Source: Sthenelais limicola (Eukaryota; Annelida; Polychaeta; Phyllodocida; Sigalionidae). From it: 64,000 nt of DNA. The position numbers and the translations under genes were made by a program. The notes under the pieces are model-generated. The model did no database searches, had not been told where the DNA came from, and saw only the letters and a program-made list of their open reading frames with translations. This document shows, piece after piece, positions 38,901-52,300 of this stretch (its first letter is position 1; every line of letters starts with the position of its first letter). The DNA is taken from assembly GCA_942159475.1 (NCBI GenBank), contig OW804095.1, forward strand, positions 58,556,773-58,620,772, written 5' to 3'.

Positions 38901-41180
38901 ATCGTTATTCTGGCATGGGCACAAGCATAGCAAATTACAATACAATAAGTTACAATAAAACATTATAAATAATATAACCCCCAGCTACTGCTCACCATTA
39001 TTTCAAGGGGTTTGCTTACTCTTTAAAGTGATCCAAGCATTAGAATTACGAGCTCACTGTCACTGTCACTCGTGATTTTTAACAAACCTAAGGAAGTATT
39101 TTTGAGATAACCGAATCAAAAAATGATTTTGTGGTGAGATTGAAGTAGTTTGATTAGTAAGAGCACCAGATTTGTAGAATGTGTGCACAATGAGTTTATC
39201 ATGAACTAGATAAATAGGAGGGTTTGAACAATATTTTATGTCAATAGTTTCATTGCTATGTTTTCGTCGATATTCTACTGAGGGCGCTATGAGCGCCAGC
39301 AGGCTGAGCTGGTCTTACTGGAAGATCTGGAAATACAAGCTCAACTGTAACAGTGTTCGGAGATTTTCATTCATTATTCATCGTTATTCCAGACTATATC
39401 ATAGCATAGCTAGCTCAAATATAGTTATATCATCACAATGTTATGTGACATAACATTATCCCAAACTGAAATTTCCCCCTAACCTTGCTAGCCTTATAGC
39501 TTGTAGTATTTCTGAATGTTCAAATTTCGCGTCGAAGCTAATTATCCGTAGCTTGATCATGTGACCCCAAGCTCCCACTCTCTCTATATATACCACTATT
39601 CCAAGGGAATACTTCCCATGTTTTACCTGATAAAAGGTGTGCTAGCACATACAATAGATTACAACACAGAATTATTTGATGAACAATACGTAAAAATTCC
39701 ACAAGAAGGATAATTATCCAAAATTCGAGAGAACAGGATTGGCCTTGGTCAGAACCAATCTTTTCCTATCGCATTGCTTGTTTTCGAGGGCTACAACCAG
39801 AAACAAATGGGGTAGTAAGTGCCAACTAAATATCAACTTTCCCTGATTTATATTCATCATAACCTTCAGACAAACTGGTGAACTGCAGACATATGACTGA
39901 ATAGCAAAGAGAACGAATGATCTTATTCATTTCTGCTATATAACCAGACCGTTCCTGGCCAAATTAAGGGGAGTGCACTCATCATTTAGATTTATCTGCT
40001 CGAGGAGCTTATTTGATGTCTTCACATAGATTAGGGGCAAAGATTACTACACCTGAAATCCTACACCTATGCTTAATAATTTTTATCAGAGCATGAAGAA
40101 TTTCGTAAGGACATGTTCCTAAAAGAAAACTTTTTCTTCAAATTTAGAGATTTAGAGTCGAGATTTAGAATAAAGAGTCTCCCAATGGAGATTTCAAACA
40201 GTGTGATAGAATCTACACTGGCATGATGAGTCAATCAGATAAACATGTGCGAAGACACCTTTCGAATTATGTAGCACCCAAAGCAAACAATATAAGTATC
40301 ACTCCTTCAGATACTTTACATAATGTCTGAAATGTCTGGTAGGACGTACTTTTAGCTTTAAATTATATTGATGCTTAATGGTAGATCCCTGGATTGAATA
40401 TCTTATAAATAATTATAATTATAATATATCTTATAAATTATGACGATGCACCTAATTAAATACGTATAATATGATATTTGCATTCTTGGAAATATTTGAT
40501 ACTTTCGATAATGTTACAATATTATAATTATAATATTAATAGCAGGAAAAGTTTAGCAAGGATCAAATGTGACAAGACATTCCACTTGAAACTTCCAAGG
40601 TATTTTCAATTATACAGCGACGTGCTTAGATATGCATTAACACCTTCATTTAATAGACTAACTGAGATGTAAGGAGTACGGATATCTAGGGGCCCCAAAT
40701 TGTGGCGATGAATATTTTATTGTTGGGGATCGTGCAGTATCAACCTCAACTTGAGGTTTGCAACCACCTGTGGTATCGGGTATTCAATCGTACTAGATAT
40801 TATGGAGAAGGGTATTGTTTGTGCTAGTCAAAGTAGAAAGATATTTACGAGTGGTTGAGTGGTTGTTATGTTTAGTTATCAATGTTATGCAAAGCATGAT
40901 GGAGAGCTGATACTCTGATGGAGGATGTCGTGTTGGTATAGTGATCCGAAGGCGCTGGGGACTATAGTTCTGCACTACTATACAAGTTTACAATATCAAT
41001 TATGGATCAGTTCATTATGTGTACGCCTTTGGTGAATGGCTGTCCCTATTGCAGCACAACTCATTAAATGTCGTGCCACTCAAGGCGTCTAATCCAAACA
41101 AATCCCACCACCCCTCTATGGAAATCTGGACAGTCATTTTATTTTAAAGGGGGTTGGATTACTAAACGTTGTTTATGTTA
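35976..41180. other. No gene seen
   Basis: There is a TC-rich microsatellite at about 38615-38681. A minus-strand segment at about 36877-37030 is bracketed by an acceptor-like CTTCAG and a donor-like AAAG|GTACAT and stays open in one frame, but its product is not recognisable. Nothing else can be supported. Confidence 0.5.
38615..38681. repeat. (CT)n-rich microsatellite
   Basis: About 67 bp of interrupted CTCTCTC / CCCTCTC units. The Arg/Glu-rich minus-strand frame over it is a by-product. Confidence 0.9.
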
Positions 41181-41184
41181 TGCA

Positions 41185-41254
41185 ATGGCACGAATCCCTT
41201 TTCTTTACTTACATTTATTTATCCCCAATTCTATGTTGAGTCTTTATCCGTCAG
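41185..41254 (+). CDS. Candidate signal-peptide exon for the lectin gene (weak)
   Basis: The lectin gene's first confirmed exon begins in phase 1, so the upstream exon must end one base into a codon. At 41185 an ATG opens a frame with a hydrophobic core (Ile-Pro-Phe-Leu-Tyr-Leu-His-Leu-Phe-Ile). It reaches TCA G|GTTAGA at 41254, which is phase 1 and would give Gly across the junction. The donor is weak (GTTAGA), and the core is interrupted by His and followed by Pro-Asn. Many other short upstream segments could serve, so this is only a candidate 1.7 kb upstream. Confidence 0.15.
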
Positions 41255-42312
41255 GTTAGAAACACAAATGCAATAATCGGTAGACAGCACGGTATCATCT
41301 TTTTTCCAGTCAGCCTTAAGTCTATTAATACAAAAGTGTTTAATTAAATAGATTCAACGATTTAATCAAGATATACTTTAAAAGGTCTTCCATCCCATCT
41401 TCACAGTGGGACCTCAAATCCGTTTTTATTTTGCTAATGATTAAGACCTATTGATGTTAAGCGCCCCCAGGCGTTGTCAGCCTTTTCGGACATATATTAT
41501 ATATGCGCAAACATATAGATCTACTGTGTTGATATATTTACGATCGCTACAGGCTAGTTTGAAATATTTTAAAGTTGTTTGATATGGTTTGCCTTAACCA
41601 ACGGTGATATCTTAACAAAGTGCCTAAACTTCTTACACCATTGTATTGGCTGAAACACTCCGTATTTGTTCTGGTACGTGTTACAAAGAAACTTTGTTGC
41701 CACCTACTAGAAGATATCACATTGTCTGCGAGTTGTTTCATACAGATATTCTAGCCTACTGTCAGGTTACAAAGGGGCTTTTTGTGCCTCTTCTGCTTTT
41801 GCCCTGACCATTTACTCTTAGCATTCACTTGCTCTTCTGCTCAGTTAGACGATTGCAGAATATCACTTTGAGAAGACGGTGATGCATTCTGAACGAGTCA
41901 ATCTTTGTTCTTCATTAAAAAGGAGACACAATACTGTCACAAAATATTTTGTTGGTTTACACTTGGTCTTCGAAGAAATATCAACACTTCGTCATGATAC
42001 TCTTGCAAGGGACACAACGGTCTCCAGGACCAACATTGAGAATGATCTTTAGCAAGGCTCCACTTGAGCTTCGAATGAGGAGGATGGTAAAAAGAACATG
42101 AGACTTAACACATAGTTGAAAGGGCATGTCTTGAGTAAGGCTAGGGATATAAGCAGAACTCTTTAGATATAGCAGTGTTCAAAGGACACGATGTGCAAAC
42201 GCACACATAGACAGAAAGTGTTTTACATTGCCTTTAGCGCAATGATACATATTATATCTATATATAGGCCTACCAAGTAGCGATTAATTATTTTTGGTTG
42301 TACAAAACAACG

Positions 42313-42327
42313 CCCCCCCCCCCCCCC
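42313..42327. repeat. Poly-C run (15 C)
   Basis: An uninterrupted C15 homopolymer about 640 bp upstream of the first assigned lectin exon. Read from the complement it is a G run. Confidence 0.95.
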
Positions 42328-42967
42328 ACTCTTTCCTTTTATCAAAAAAAATCACGTTTTAATTAGTGGAACGTAGTGACAACACACAATTACAATTCGA
42401 AATACTACATGGTGCTGCAACCTGGTGGCAACCGCATTTAATGTAAATTCATCATAAGATCGATGGTTGGGAATATGGTCGCTTGAAAGCGTAAACTTAT
42501 GTTTTAGCCGGGGTTTAAGCTTGAATTATATGGATCGTATATATGTGTCTATGCAATACAATATAATAAATAATAATGTAATAAATAAAATGAAACTACA
42601 TTGACGCATTGCGTTTTTTCAACACGTACTTATTAGATTGAGCAAAAAAAAAGGAATTTCAGACAAATTAGGTAAGCGTTCAATCCACGTCAAAGCTGGT
42701 ACAGATTAGATTGTCTAGACTTGTGTAAACGTTTAGAGAGAGCAACAACAAAATGTTCCCGGTGATGAATTTAGAGAGATTTAGTCAACCACCTACGGGT
42801 GGTCCGTTATCTACATGTATTCTATCGCAAGTTAAATCACTCACATATGACAGGATCCCATGTTACAATTATTATTTTTCCTTGGGCATCGTTGAATAAA
42901 TTTTCCAACTAATAAGCTAAGATAAATTAGTGTGATTGATGGACGAGGTTTCTGTTTTGTCTTCCAG

Positions 42968-43396
42968 GACAACAAAGTTGTCGATGCGTGGAGCAGGAGG
43001 AGAATGGATATTTATTCTGTAGTTGTCGGAAAACATGGGAGCAAGCAAGATTATACTGTGAGGATGCGTATAAAGGACAACTCGCCTTAATAACTGATGA
43101 CTCTATACAAGTAAGTACAATAGCAAATAATTTATTTGATTTGAATATTTTTTATGAAAAAACAGCAAACCGTGTTTTAAAAAATCAAAGTATAAATCTT
43201 TAATTTTTATATTAAACATCAAAATAGTACTTCAACATCGAAAGATTTTTCAACAGAAGTAAGATCCTATTTTTTGTGCTGAAAGTATCAATACAATTTT
43301 TCCAGGCAATAGTAAAAACATTATTAGATGCAAATTCAGCGAGTGACACGTGGGTTGGTGCCAGAGGTGAAGTTGGTGATTGGAGATGGGTGCATG
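42968..43396 (+). CDS. Exons encoding the N-terminal half of CTLD1
   Basis: Two exons (42968-43110 and 43306-43396, joined in phase 0) encode a C-type-lectin start. Several Cys precede a Trp-Glu-Gln-Ala-Arg-x-x-Cys motif (the family's W..A...C). Then come Leu-Ala-Leu-Ile (family L..i) and Trp-Val-Gly-Ala-Arg...Trp-Arg-Trp-Val (family WIG...W.W). The first acceptor follows a good pyrimidine tract (TTTTGTCTTCCAG). The first donor is GTAAGT and the second is CATG|GTAAGT in phase 1. The domain stops abruptly after Trp-Arg-Trp-Val-His, before the part that normally holds the Ca2+/sugar site. The sequence that should follow is found three exons later. Confidence 0.85.
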
Positions 43397-46300
43397 GTAA
43401 GTTTAATAACGGCGCTTAGGTATAGTATCCAAAGTATTCAACACAAATCTTTCCATCAAGTCATATTCTAGTATTAAAGATTTGAGACTTTTCAGATAAC
43501 TCGGACGATGAAATGAATGTATCAATGAATACATGGACCAACATCTTAATAATTATAGACTCTATGCCTTTTTATTCCCGAACATGTATTGGCCTTCAAA
43601 GAAATACATTTTGTTTTCGAACAATCACAGTAATTACATTTAATTATATTCACATTCTGAATAATTGATGAGTACGACTGTGATTTACTTCAGGAATTAC
43701 CCTAGCCCTAGGCCAGGTTCTTTGGAAAGTGTAAAAATTATCTGTAAAATATCAAATGCTTTCAGCATATTATCATAATTATTTCCATGTCATACATATC
43801 GAAGCGGCATTATAATCAAAGTAATACCAGGTAAAACACACTACTTTTTGTTACCATCGTCATTATGTGATTACTCATTAGTAATATGTTTGGACGAGCC
43901 TATACAGGGAAACCTGATTCTCTTCATCTGTAATTTTGTAGTAGGATTGGATTGGATGTTATCTTTGAGAGTCAAATGATTAATCTAGTCGCGATGTCTT
44001 TGCCAAAGTGTCCTTTAATGAAATAGTAGTATTATAACCTTTACCTGAAAATGTCCACGAACACAATTTAGTAGTTCTAAAGAGTTGAATTCGATTGAAT
44101 TCCACTGCAGTAATCAACCGCATTCTCTCATCCTCCACTTTTAACGTTAGGTTTTGTTTTTATTAGATGGTCGACCAATATCATATCAGGGGTGTTATCA
44201 AGATGACCCTAACAGTCGAGACCTCAACTTTGACATTGGGCTTGGGCTTGATGTAACGCCCCAAAGATGTATCGAAGAGTGCCTTAATGCTGAATACAAA
44301 TATGCTGCACTACAGGTATTTGTAGATCATTGTTTGTATTTTGAGGGGCAAAAATATATCTATATTGTAAAATCTCATTGCTAATTCTATTGGTGGGTTT
44401 AACCATGTGAAATTATATTCTATAGGCCTACGTTATTTATAATCATGTATGCAACCGAGATTCTTGCAGGTTTAGTTGTTTCAATTGGGGAACTAGATAA
44501 GCACTAATGTGGTAATTGCAATTTATTCTTTGAATCTACTACAGTCTGGGAGTTTATGCATGTGTGGTAACACCTACGGTCGCTATGGATTCAGCTCTAG
44601 CTGCTCCGACCCTTGCCTCGGGGACTTCAATCAGAACTGCGGAGGCGCTCTCAGCAATCAGGTCTATAGGACAGCAGGTATGCGAGAAAGATTCAAATGT
44701 TACGTAAACCAAAGGATTCACTCTTTTTGTATACATACATGTACATATATATTATTCAGATGAATCCTGTTAACAACAATTCACAGCGATCGGTCCTATG
44801 CATAGCTAGCTATATGTATTATCGGCATTTCCATGCTGTTCTGTCCTTTCCTCGTGTTTCTCAAGTCTTTTAAGTAACTGCCGATTTGCTATGTTCACTT
44901 GTTGGGATGTTTTGGATATATCCCAGTTTCTTGCGGTCACAATACCATTCACGCAATATCATTTCAGCTGGCGATTCTACGGGATGGGTTTCCGGTATGG
45001 CCTCTCCTTTTCCCTATCTTATAAACCCCTGTCTGCTGATTTTATCCCACTAGCATATTTTCTTGTGTTTTATTGACTGTTATTTTGCTTCTTTTCAGTT
45101 TGTTTCTTATTTTTGTTCTCCGAGAATAATCATTTCCCCGATTGCGTTTATTTGATTTTATAAGAATTATTGCATGACATGCATGTAGATATATCCTTTT
45201 CTCTATCACGATCCAAATTTCAGGCACCATACATTAACCTATGTTAAGATTGAAACAACCGATTGATAACAGTCCTAGTAATGAAATTCCACTTACTTTC
45301 ATTTTCTTGCACTTCTGCCATCATCGATCGACATGTAGAATTATCAATTTTCCAATGTCAGTAACGGAATGTATATAATATAAAACTAGGCGATGTAACT
45401 TGTATATTTAGTCAAGCGGGTAATAAGTAATTGTCCTTCATTATCAAATTAATTTTATCATTCAACGCCTATATCAAATATTTTGCAACATGAAACTTCA
45501 ATGTTTCTAACGTTTGGGCACGAATATACATATAACTTTAGAATATAGTTTTGATCAGGGCTATTGCATGTTTGAATACCATTCTGTTTGAACTGACATA
45601 TAGCTATATATTATATCTTTCCTCAATTGATCACAGTTATGCTCTTTCTGTTTTTGTACCATAATTATATTTAGCTTTTCATACATCAGCTGCATGTCAG
45701 TTTTTCATACAATCAAATGCATTTCTTTCAGCCTTGGATTCCGGTGGTTGGGCCTTTGGTTCCCCATCAAGTGGAAGTGGAAACGTAGACGACAAAGAGT
45801 GTATGGTTTACAAGTGTGAACAGTTTTATGGTTGGACATGGCAAAATGAAAAATGCGAGCGCAAATTTAAGTACATTTGCATGTTTGGTAAGTAGTTCTT
45901 GAGGCATACAGTTTCCATTATATTCACCTACTTTACATAGATAGGTAGTTGGTGTTTATTGAACATTCATTGGCTGAATGAATACCTATCGTTCATTTTA
46001 GTCATTCATACAAATGTGATAAAACTGTAGCGGATATAAATTTTATTATCGGTCTGTTTAATTACTAGCTCAAAGTTCTAACTAGCTATATATTTCAGTT
46101 TGTCCTTGTACTCCAGCATACCGTACATGGAGTCTTCATTACATAATATGTAATCCTTCATTATTAAACAGATTACGACAATACTACGTGTACAGCACGA
46201 CGTCTGATACCCACAGCTGAGACGTGCATAGGTTACTCAGAGGACGTAGAAGCTTCCTGGTTCGTGGCTGCTGAAGACTGTCGTACTAAAGGAGGTCGTC

Positions 46301-49300
46301 TTCTCGAAGTTTTAACTCCTTTGAGTCACTATTCCATAAGGACTGTCCTCAAAGATGACTGCTGGCTGGACGCTTTGTGGATTGGAGCTACCAAAGTGGA
46401 ATGGACATGGAGTAGTGGTACGTTGTAACTAGTGATGTACATTTCCTTCACATTTATATATAATATATTGAGCTTTATACATTGATCCATTTGCCGACAT
46501 CATCAAGAAACAATCTATTGTTCCGATGGTATCGTTAACTGTTGCCGAAGTTATGTCAGGGTTGATGACTGTACATAATGATGGGTTATATATACTGTAC
46601 ATGTACCTGGACAAAAGTATGATGTCCGCCGAGGTTAGTGCAGAACGTTGCGGTCATATTGGTTATCACAGGATCTATCTTCATACTGAAATATATTTGT
46701 TTATTTTCTTACAACAATTAAGTACGCATTTTAATTCGAAACAATTTGTGTGATCAGGAGCACCGCTACGCTATACCAAGTGGGCCACAGCCATGCCGCA
46801 AAATGAGGGCCACAAATGTGTGGCAATGAGTTACAGAGTGTCGTTTGACTACGAATGGAGTGATTTGCGGTGCGACAGACCACAGAACTTTGTGTGCCAA
46901 AAGCGTGAGTATAGGCATTTCTTACACTTTACTCTCACCTATATGAAGTAGATTTAGAGGAAACTGCACGGGTAATACATTGGGTGCGATTTCACTCATA
47001 TCGGGAAAAAGCGCCGGGTTATTTCACAGTAACAACTCTGAAATGCATACATTATTCAAAGTATACTGCACATCACAAATCTACAGTTTGCTCACTAACA
47101 TAACTACATTAATTTGATAACCTTAGTAAAGACGTCATTAATAGTTAATGGTTACATATGAGTAGCAAATCGATTACCAAGAATACAATTATATCCATTC
47201 AAAAGCTGCGCATATTTCAGCCCAATATTTTGTACGGTTAAATACAATGTAATAAATACAGCTTTTTCCCTCATCAAGAGGTGGAGATACCAACAACAGG
47301 CAAGTATATCAAGTGTAATGAATGAACTAATATGAAGAATGTCCAGTTCACCAGACTAATAAACATAAGACACACAACACGATAATAACAAAAGAAATAA
47401 CAATCCCGGCAACCAGTTTTAAATATAATGCATGCCATTACTCGTCTGAAGTTACATGGTGCTAATAGTTATGTACCACTCCATATCACTTCTCATTTCA
47501 TTAATTTTGTCATGAAAACATTTTCTTCTCCCATAACTCTACTCTCATGCAATATCCCTTCGCCAACTCAACACAGTGGTAACATTTCCTCAATTACTCG
47601 TCCGCTGTAGAGTTGAGAGAACGTAATAAAGGATTTCTATAGGAATGGAGTAATAAATATCTGTACTTACCTGAGTTGTCTTAATTGTCGTAAATATCGG
47701 AGCTTAACGTGGACTGATCTTTCCTGCCGAATGAATAAATATGTGTTGTCGAATTAAATATCTAAGTAAAGGGCATCAATATGTTCATGTGTGAATATAA
47801 TTAACCTAAAATAATCATTTTCAAGTATCAACATCTCTTGGCATGCTCCTGGCATGTACCAAATTATAACTAACTATATACTAATCTCGACCTTAACAGT
47901 GTATCAAAACTACCATTGTGATGTAGTACAGAATTTAATATTAGTAATTATGACAATTATCATGAAAATAATAAAAATTGTATCATTACGAAAGACCATT
48001 GTCCCAAATGACTAAGGTTTCCCTTTCGCTTCTTTTTCCTACCTCGGGAAGTCTCTCTTTACAGCTGCAATTAATGGTAACTGCTGGAAGAACTGGATAT
48101 TATCCAGAAGCCTGTTCACCAACTTTTTCCCTACATATGTAACCGTTTGACAAATAAAGAATTTTTCAATTAATTTTCTACATCTTCGTTTGAAGTATGT
48201 TAGCTTGTTCTTTATGAAATATCTGTTTCTGTGCTGGGGTATCTCTACAGATAATAAGGTTCCTATTTCACAGCGAATTTCCTTTTTAACTTCTTTCTAT
48301 AAATAGCCTTTCCGTCTATCGTCTATTTTGTATTTCCTTCTCACATCACATTACAATCTTTAGCTTTTCTTTATTATTTCACTATATCTTAACTGTGAAG
48401 AGGTTGTTGACGTCATTCCACGGTCGAGTGGAACCAAGGAGGATTGTATTACCATCATTTGATTTTTAACAACCACATGATTACATGTATTACATTCGAA
48501 CCAATACAATATTATCTCACTGTATGGCCATGATGCATCGTCATTTCCATCACGTGTTTATAAACTGAGCTGATACAATTTTGCAAACCTTTCTGATGGG
48601 ATTATTAAGATTTATAAATTCCATGGGAAACACTTTGCCCCTTCCTGTTGCTGTATAGCATTAATTAATCTGTTCTATTTCACTAAACGTCCATGAGAAT
48701 ATACACCAAATAAACCGACGAGACCCCCAAAGTTCTCTATAATCAAGGTGTTTATATTCCATTGATATGTAAACTGGCCAGAGTATAACGTTAGTCAGAA
48801 AATATAATAATACAAACATAATCACAAAGAGAAAACTATAAAACTGATCTTTCTAATACTGCCAATGCCTAAGAAATGTACTCATCACCGAACCTTCATC
48901 ATACTAATATTGAAATGAAATAAAGGTATCGTAACAATTATGGCAACCGATCCTGTATAGACTCCACTTTTCATTCTATTTAATATCAAAAAGCATTCTT
49001 GTCTTATCTATACTAATTAGTGTTTTTTTATGGTTATTTCAGCCTCAATACCCGTGGTCACTGCACCAAGCACAACCAGAAGATCTACTACTCCATCTAC
49101 CACCACAAGTACAACAACAATCACAACAAAAAGTAAGTCTTTAAACATACCTCTAGCTGATACAAATATTAATTATCTATAGATTATTTTGGTTTTTAGA
49201 ATATCATGAATCTATAACAGATTCAGATATAAATATGGCTATTTTTAGTTTTTAGTTTCGATTCTAGCAATATCCAAGTTTGATTGAACCCTTATTTCAT

Positions 49301-52300
49301 TGTGACCATCGAAGAAGCCTTTTAGAAAGCATACAAACGCATTGCATACATAAATCAGTGTTGCTTGAATCTTTAAAATCATTTGGCAAGTTATAGATTA
49401 TGTTACTTAAGTTGTCTTTGGGCCTTTAGGCTTTTTGTTTGAATCATTATATCTGCTATACTATGGCTTTCAGTCTTGTCCTGTGGTTGTCTAGCGTATG
49501 TTCGTCACTGCATGGTCTTCTCGGAATGGTCATTGCTCCTTATGAATACTCTTCAATGATGGTAGTGTCAAAAATATCAAATGATAATTTCATAAAAAGT
49601 TTTAACCCATTTGAAAACACAAGCGAAAAAATACTGCACTATCTTATAAAATCAATTTGACACTTCCTGAATTGAATATTATAAGGGACGCATTGCTTTC
49701 AGTCTGCTTTCAATTGCAACTGGCTTGTCTTTGACAAAATGTTAATGTCATTCACAACATGTAGTATAGAAATAACATTTGTGTAAACGTACATAGTTCC
49801 CACTCACAAATACGTCTGATCTGTATGATCATTACTTGAACAATAAAACTAAACAAAAGCTCCCAATATCGAGAGTCTCAGTACTAAAGCAACAGAAGAA
49901 ATATAGCATAAGCAGTCGTAACATATGTAAGCTCATTGTGTGTTGCTTAGCAACATCTATTACAACACCAACAACGACGAGGAGCACCACCAGAACCACA
50001 CCCAGCACCACTCCGACGACAACGGCTTCAACATCAACAACAACATCCCCACCGACAAGGCCATCTACAACGATAACGACAACCCAGAGAACCCCTCAAC
50101 CTACTCCACGTCAAAGAACTGAAGAGACAACAATATCAATAGAACAAACTTCTACAGTCTCTTCTACAATTTCTTCTACAAGTGCGTATCTTCCCCTGCT
50201 TTGCCTCTGCTTATTCTCCCTTTTTCACCTCATCTCCTTACAGCTCCGCTAACACCTCTGCTTGCACATTATCCCTCCCTTTCCCCTTTAACTAACTTTC
50301 GTGTAAAGATTTTAAACAAACAGCTCTGTCAATTAGTGGCTAAGCTGATTAATTAACATGGTTAATTAAAATAAATGCAACATTACAATAGAGCAATTTA
50401 AACAATCTATTTTTTTTCTTTTTTACCCTGCCTTGTATTTATAATATAGTTACATAGCAATATGGGTGAATGATAAAGCACCTCATAGTATTTCAATTAT
50501 AATTCCACGCTTCAATACAATTCAGTCCGCATCAATTCCGAACTAAAAGTCTTCAAAATGAAAAAAAATAGTCGAAACTGATTAGGTTTGTTTATCCCCC
50601 TTAAAAGTGCCTGCTTGCTATTTGTAATGTAAAATAAACTCTTTTGTTAAATCAAGCTTTGATGAAATAATAGAAACTCATGTTTATAGAAGATCTTTTT
50701 AGTTGACGATAACACCAAATATAGTTTTTGCACCATGGCAAGCCTAAAATATCCACACCCTTACTCCTAGCATCATGGCTTAAATCTTGCGAGAACCCTT
50801 CATTTCGGAATAAAACCCAACTTTGCAATAGCCTTTCAACTGATGCAATTGTACACTTTCGTTGTTGGTATCAAAGGCAAAATATTTAGTCCAAGGTTCG
50901 GCTATAAAATATATATGCGTTTTGAATTACTTGAAAGTACATTTTCTATGCATGTTGTATAGTTGCACCAAAATTTCATTCTTGTGGAACTGTGGATCTT
51001 GGATTGTTGGTAATAGCATTTGTATAAGATATTTGTATAAGAATACTGTAATACTCTCCAATAACCGCGATTAAATTATATTTTAATACATTGGAACCCA
51101 TTAACCGAGATTAAATTACATTTTAATACATTAGAACTTCGAGTGCTCTATGAATTTTATTTCACGAACCATGATATAATATAAACGATAAATAAATGTA
51201 AATTGTATATATGTCTTGTCATATGAATATTAAATAACGACAAATATAATACACGCAATACCTAAAATCATTGATATATTATTATACAATCTCCATGGTC
51301 AACATAGATAAAATATAAGATCAATTTTGAGTTGGTATTAAAGTGCGTTCATATTCCACATAGAATATAATATAGTTTGTATAATAATTTGCATGGTATT
51401 ACACTGTATATATTTCATATTGTACATAGTCTGAGTTTTTGTTTACAATTATACACCACTAAACACATTAACATCAAATTAATGCACAACTTAAACTGGA
51501 AATCTCCCACTCGTTTATCAAAATATATCCATTATGAAAAGCTTTATACAAGGGAGCAGTGAATGTTCTCAATCCCTTTCACACAGAATATCTAAAGGGC
51601 ATCCGCATCGGTCATTGAACGGGTGGGGAATACTATCCAATTTAGGTGTGCAAAGATAATCACAGATGTGTACACTGTGTGTGGTTTCCCATCTTTATTG
51701 CAATGACTATTTGGTTAAACGTTAGGATTAATTTTATCAGAATCGAGAGGTCCACCAGTAATCACAGAACCGGGAGCGCCTCCACGAGAAACATCTACGA
51801 AGAAGCAGCAAGGAGTTTCACCAGGTGTACCATCTGCATCTCCTTCACCTCCTGTCATTGATGCGAGCAAATCGAGTACGTTTTGTATACACTTATGATT
51901 CTGATGACATATCAAGCGACTGGTCGGTAGATAATAAAAACCTGTTAATGGATATACTATATATAACGTCAAATTATACATACATGCGCACTTGTTGGAC
52001 TAAAGGGCCCAAGTAGTAAAATAGTGCCCAAGAATCCTCTGCGGCGCAAAATCACATGAGAATCCGCTTAGTGGACTAGGCCCTTACACTGTAACTGACA
52101 GCAATCAGAGCAGGGTTCCAACCTTTGCGCTGGTCAATGTCCATTTAGATTCGTGCCTAAACGGTCTCTTTATTGTTTATTTTACTGTAACTTTACTGTG
52201 CTGTATGGGTGAAAAAATAACAATTTATATAACACTTTCTATATACGATTTTATCAAAACCCAATAATCAACATTGTTGTAGGACCAGTCTAATTGATGG

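Noticed and set aside
42860..42892. Met-Leu-Gln-Leu-Leu-Phe-Phe-Leu-Gly start just upstream of the lectin exon as signal peptide
   Set aside because: The only possible donor is GTTGAA, and the intron would be under 90 bp with a poor site; the frame otherwise hits a stop after eleven residues.
43496..43629. Possible extra exon between CTLD1 N-half and WSC
   Set aside because: It has an acceptor and a GTAATT donor but ends in phase 0, which breaks the frame into the WSC exon, and it lacks the CTLD C-half Cys/Trp pattern.
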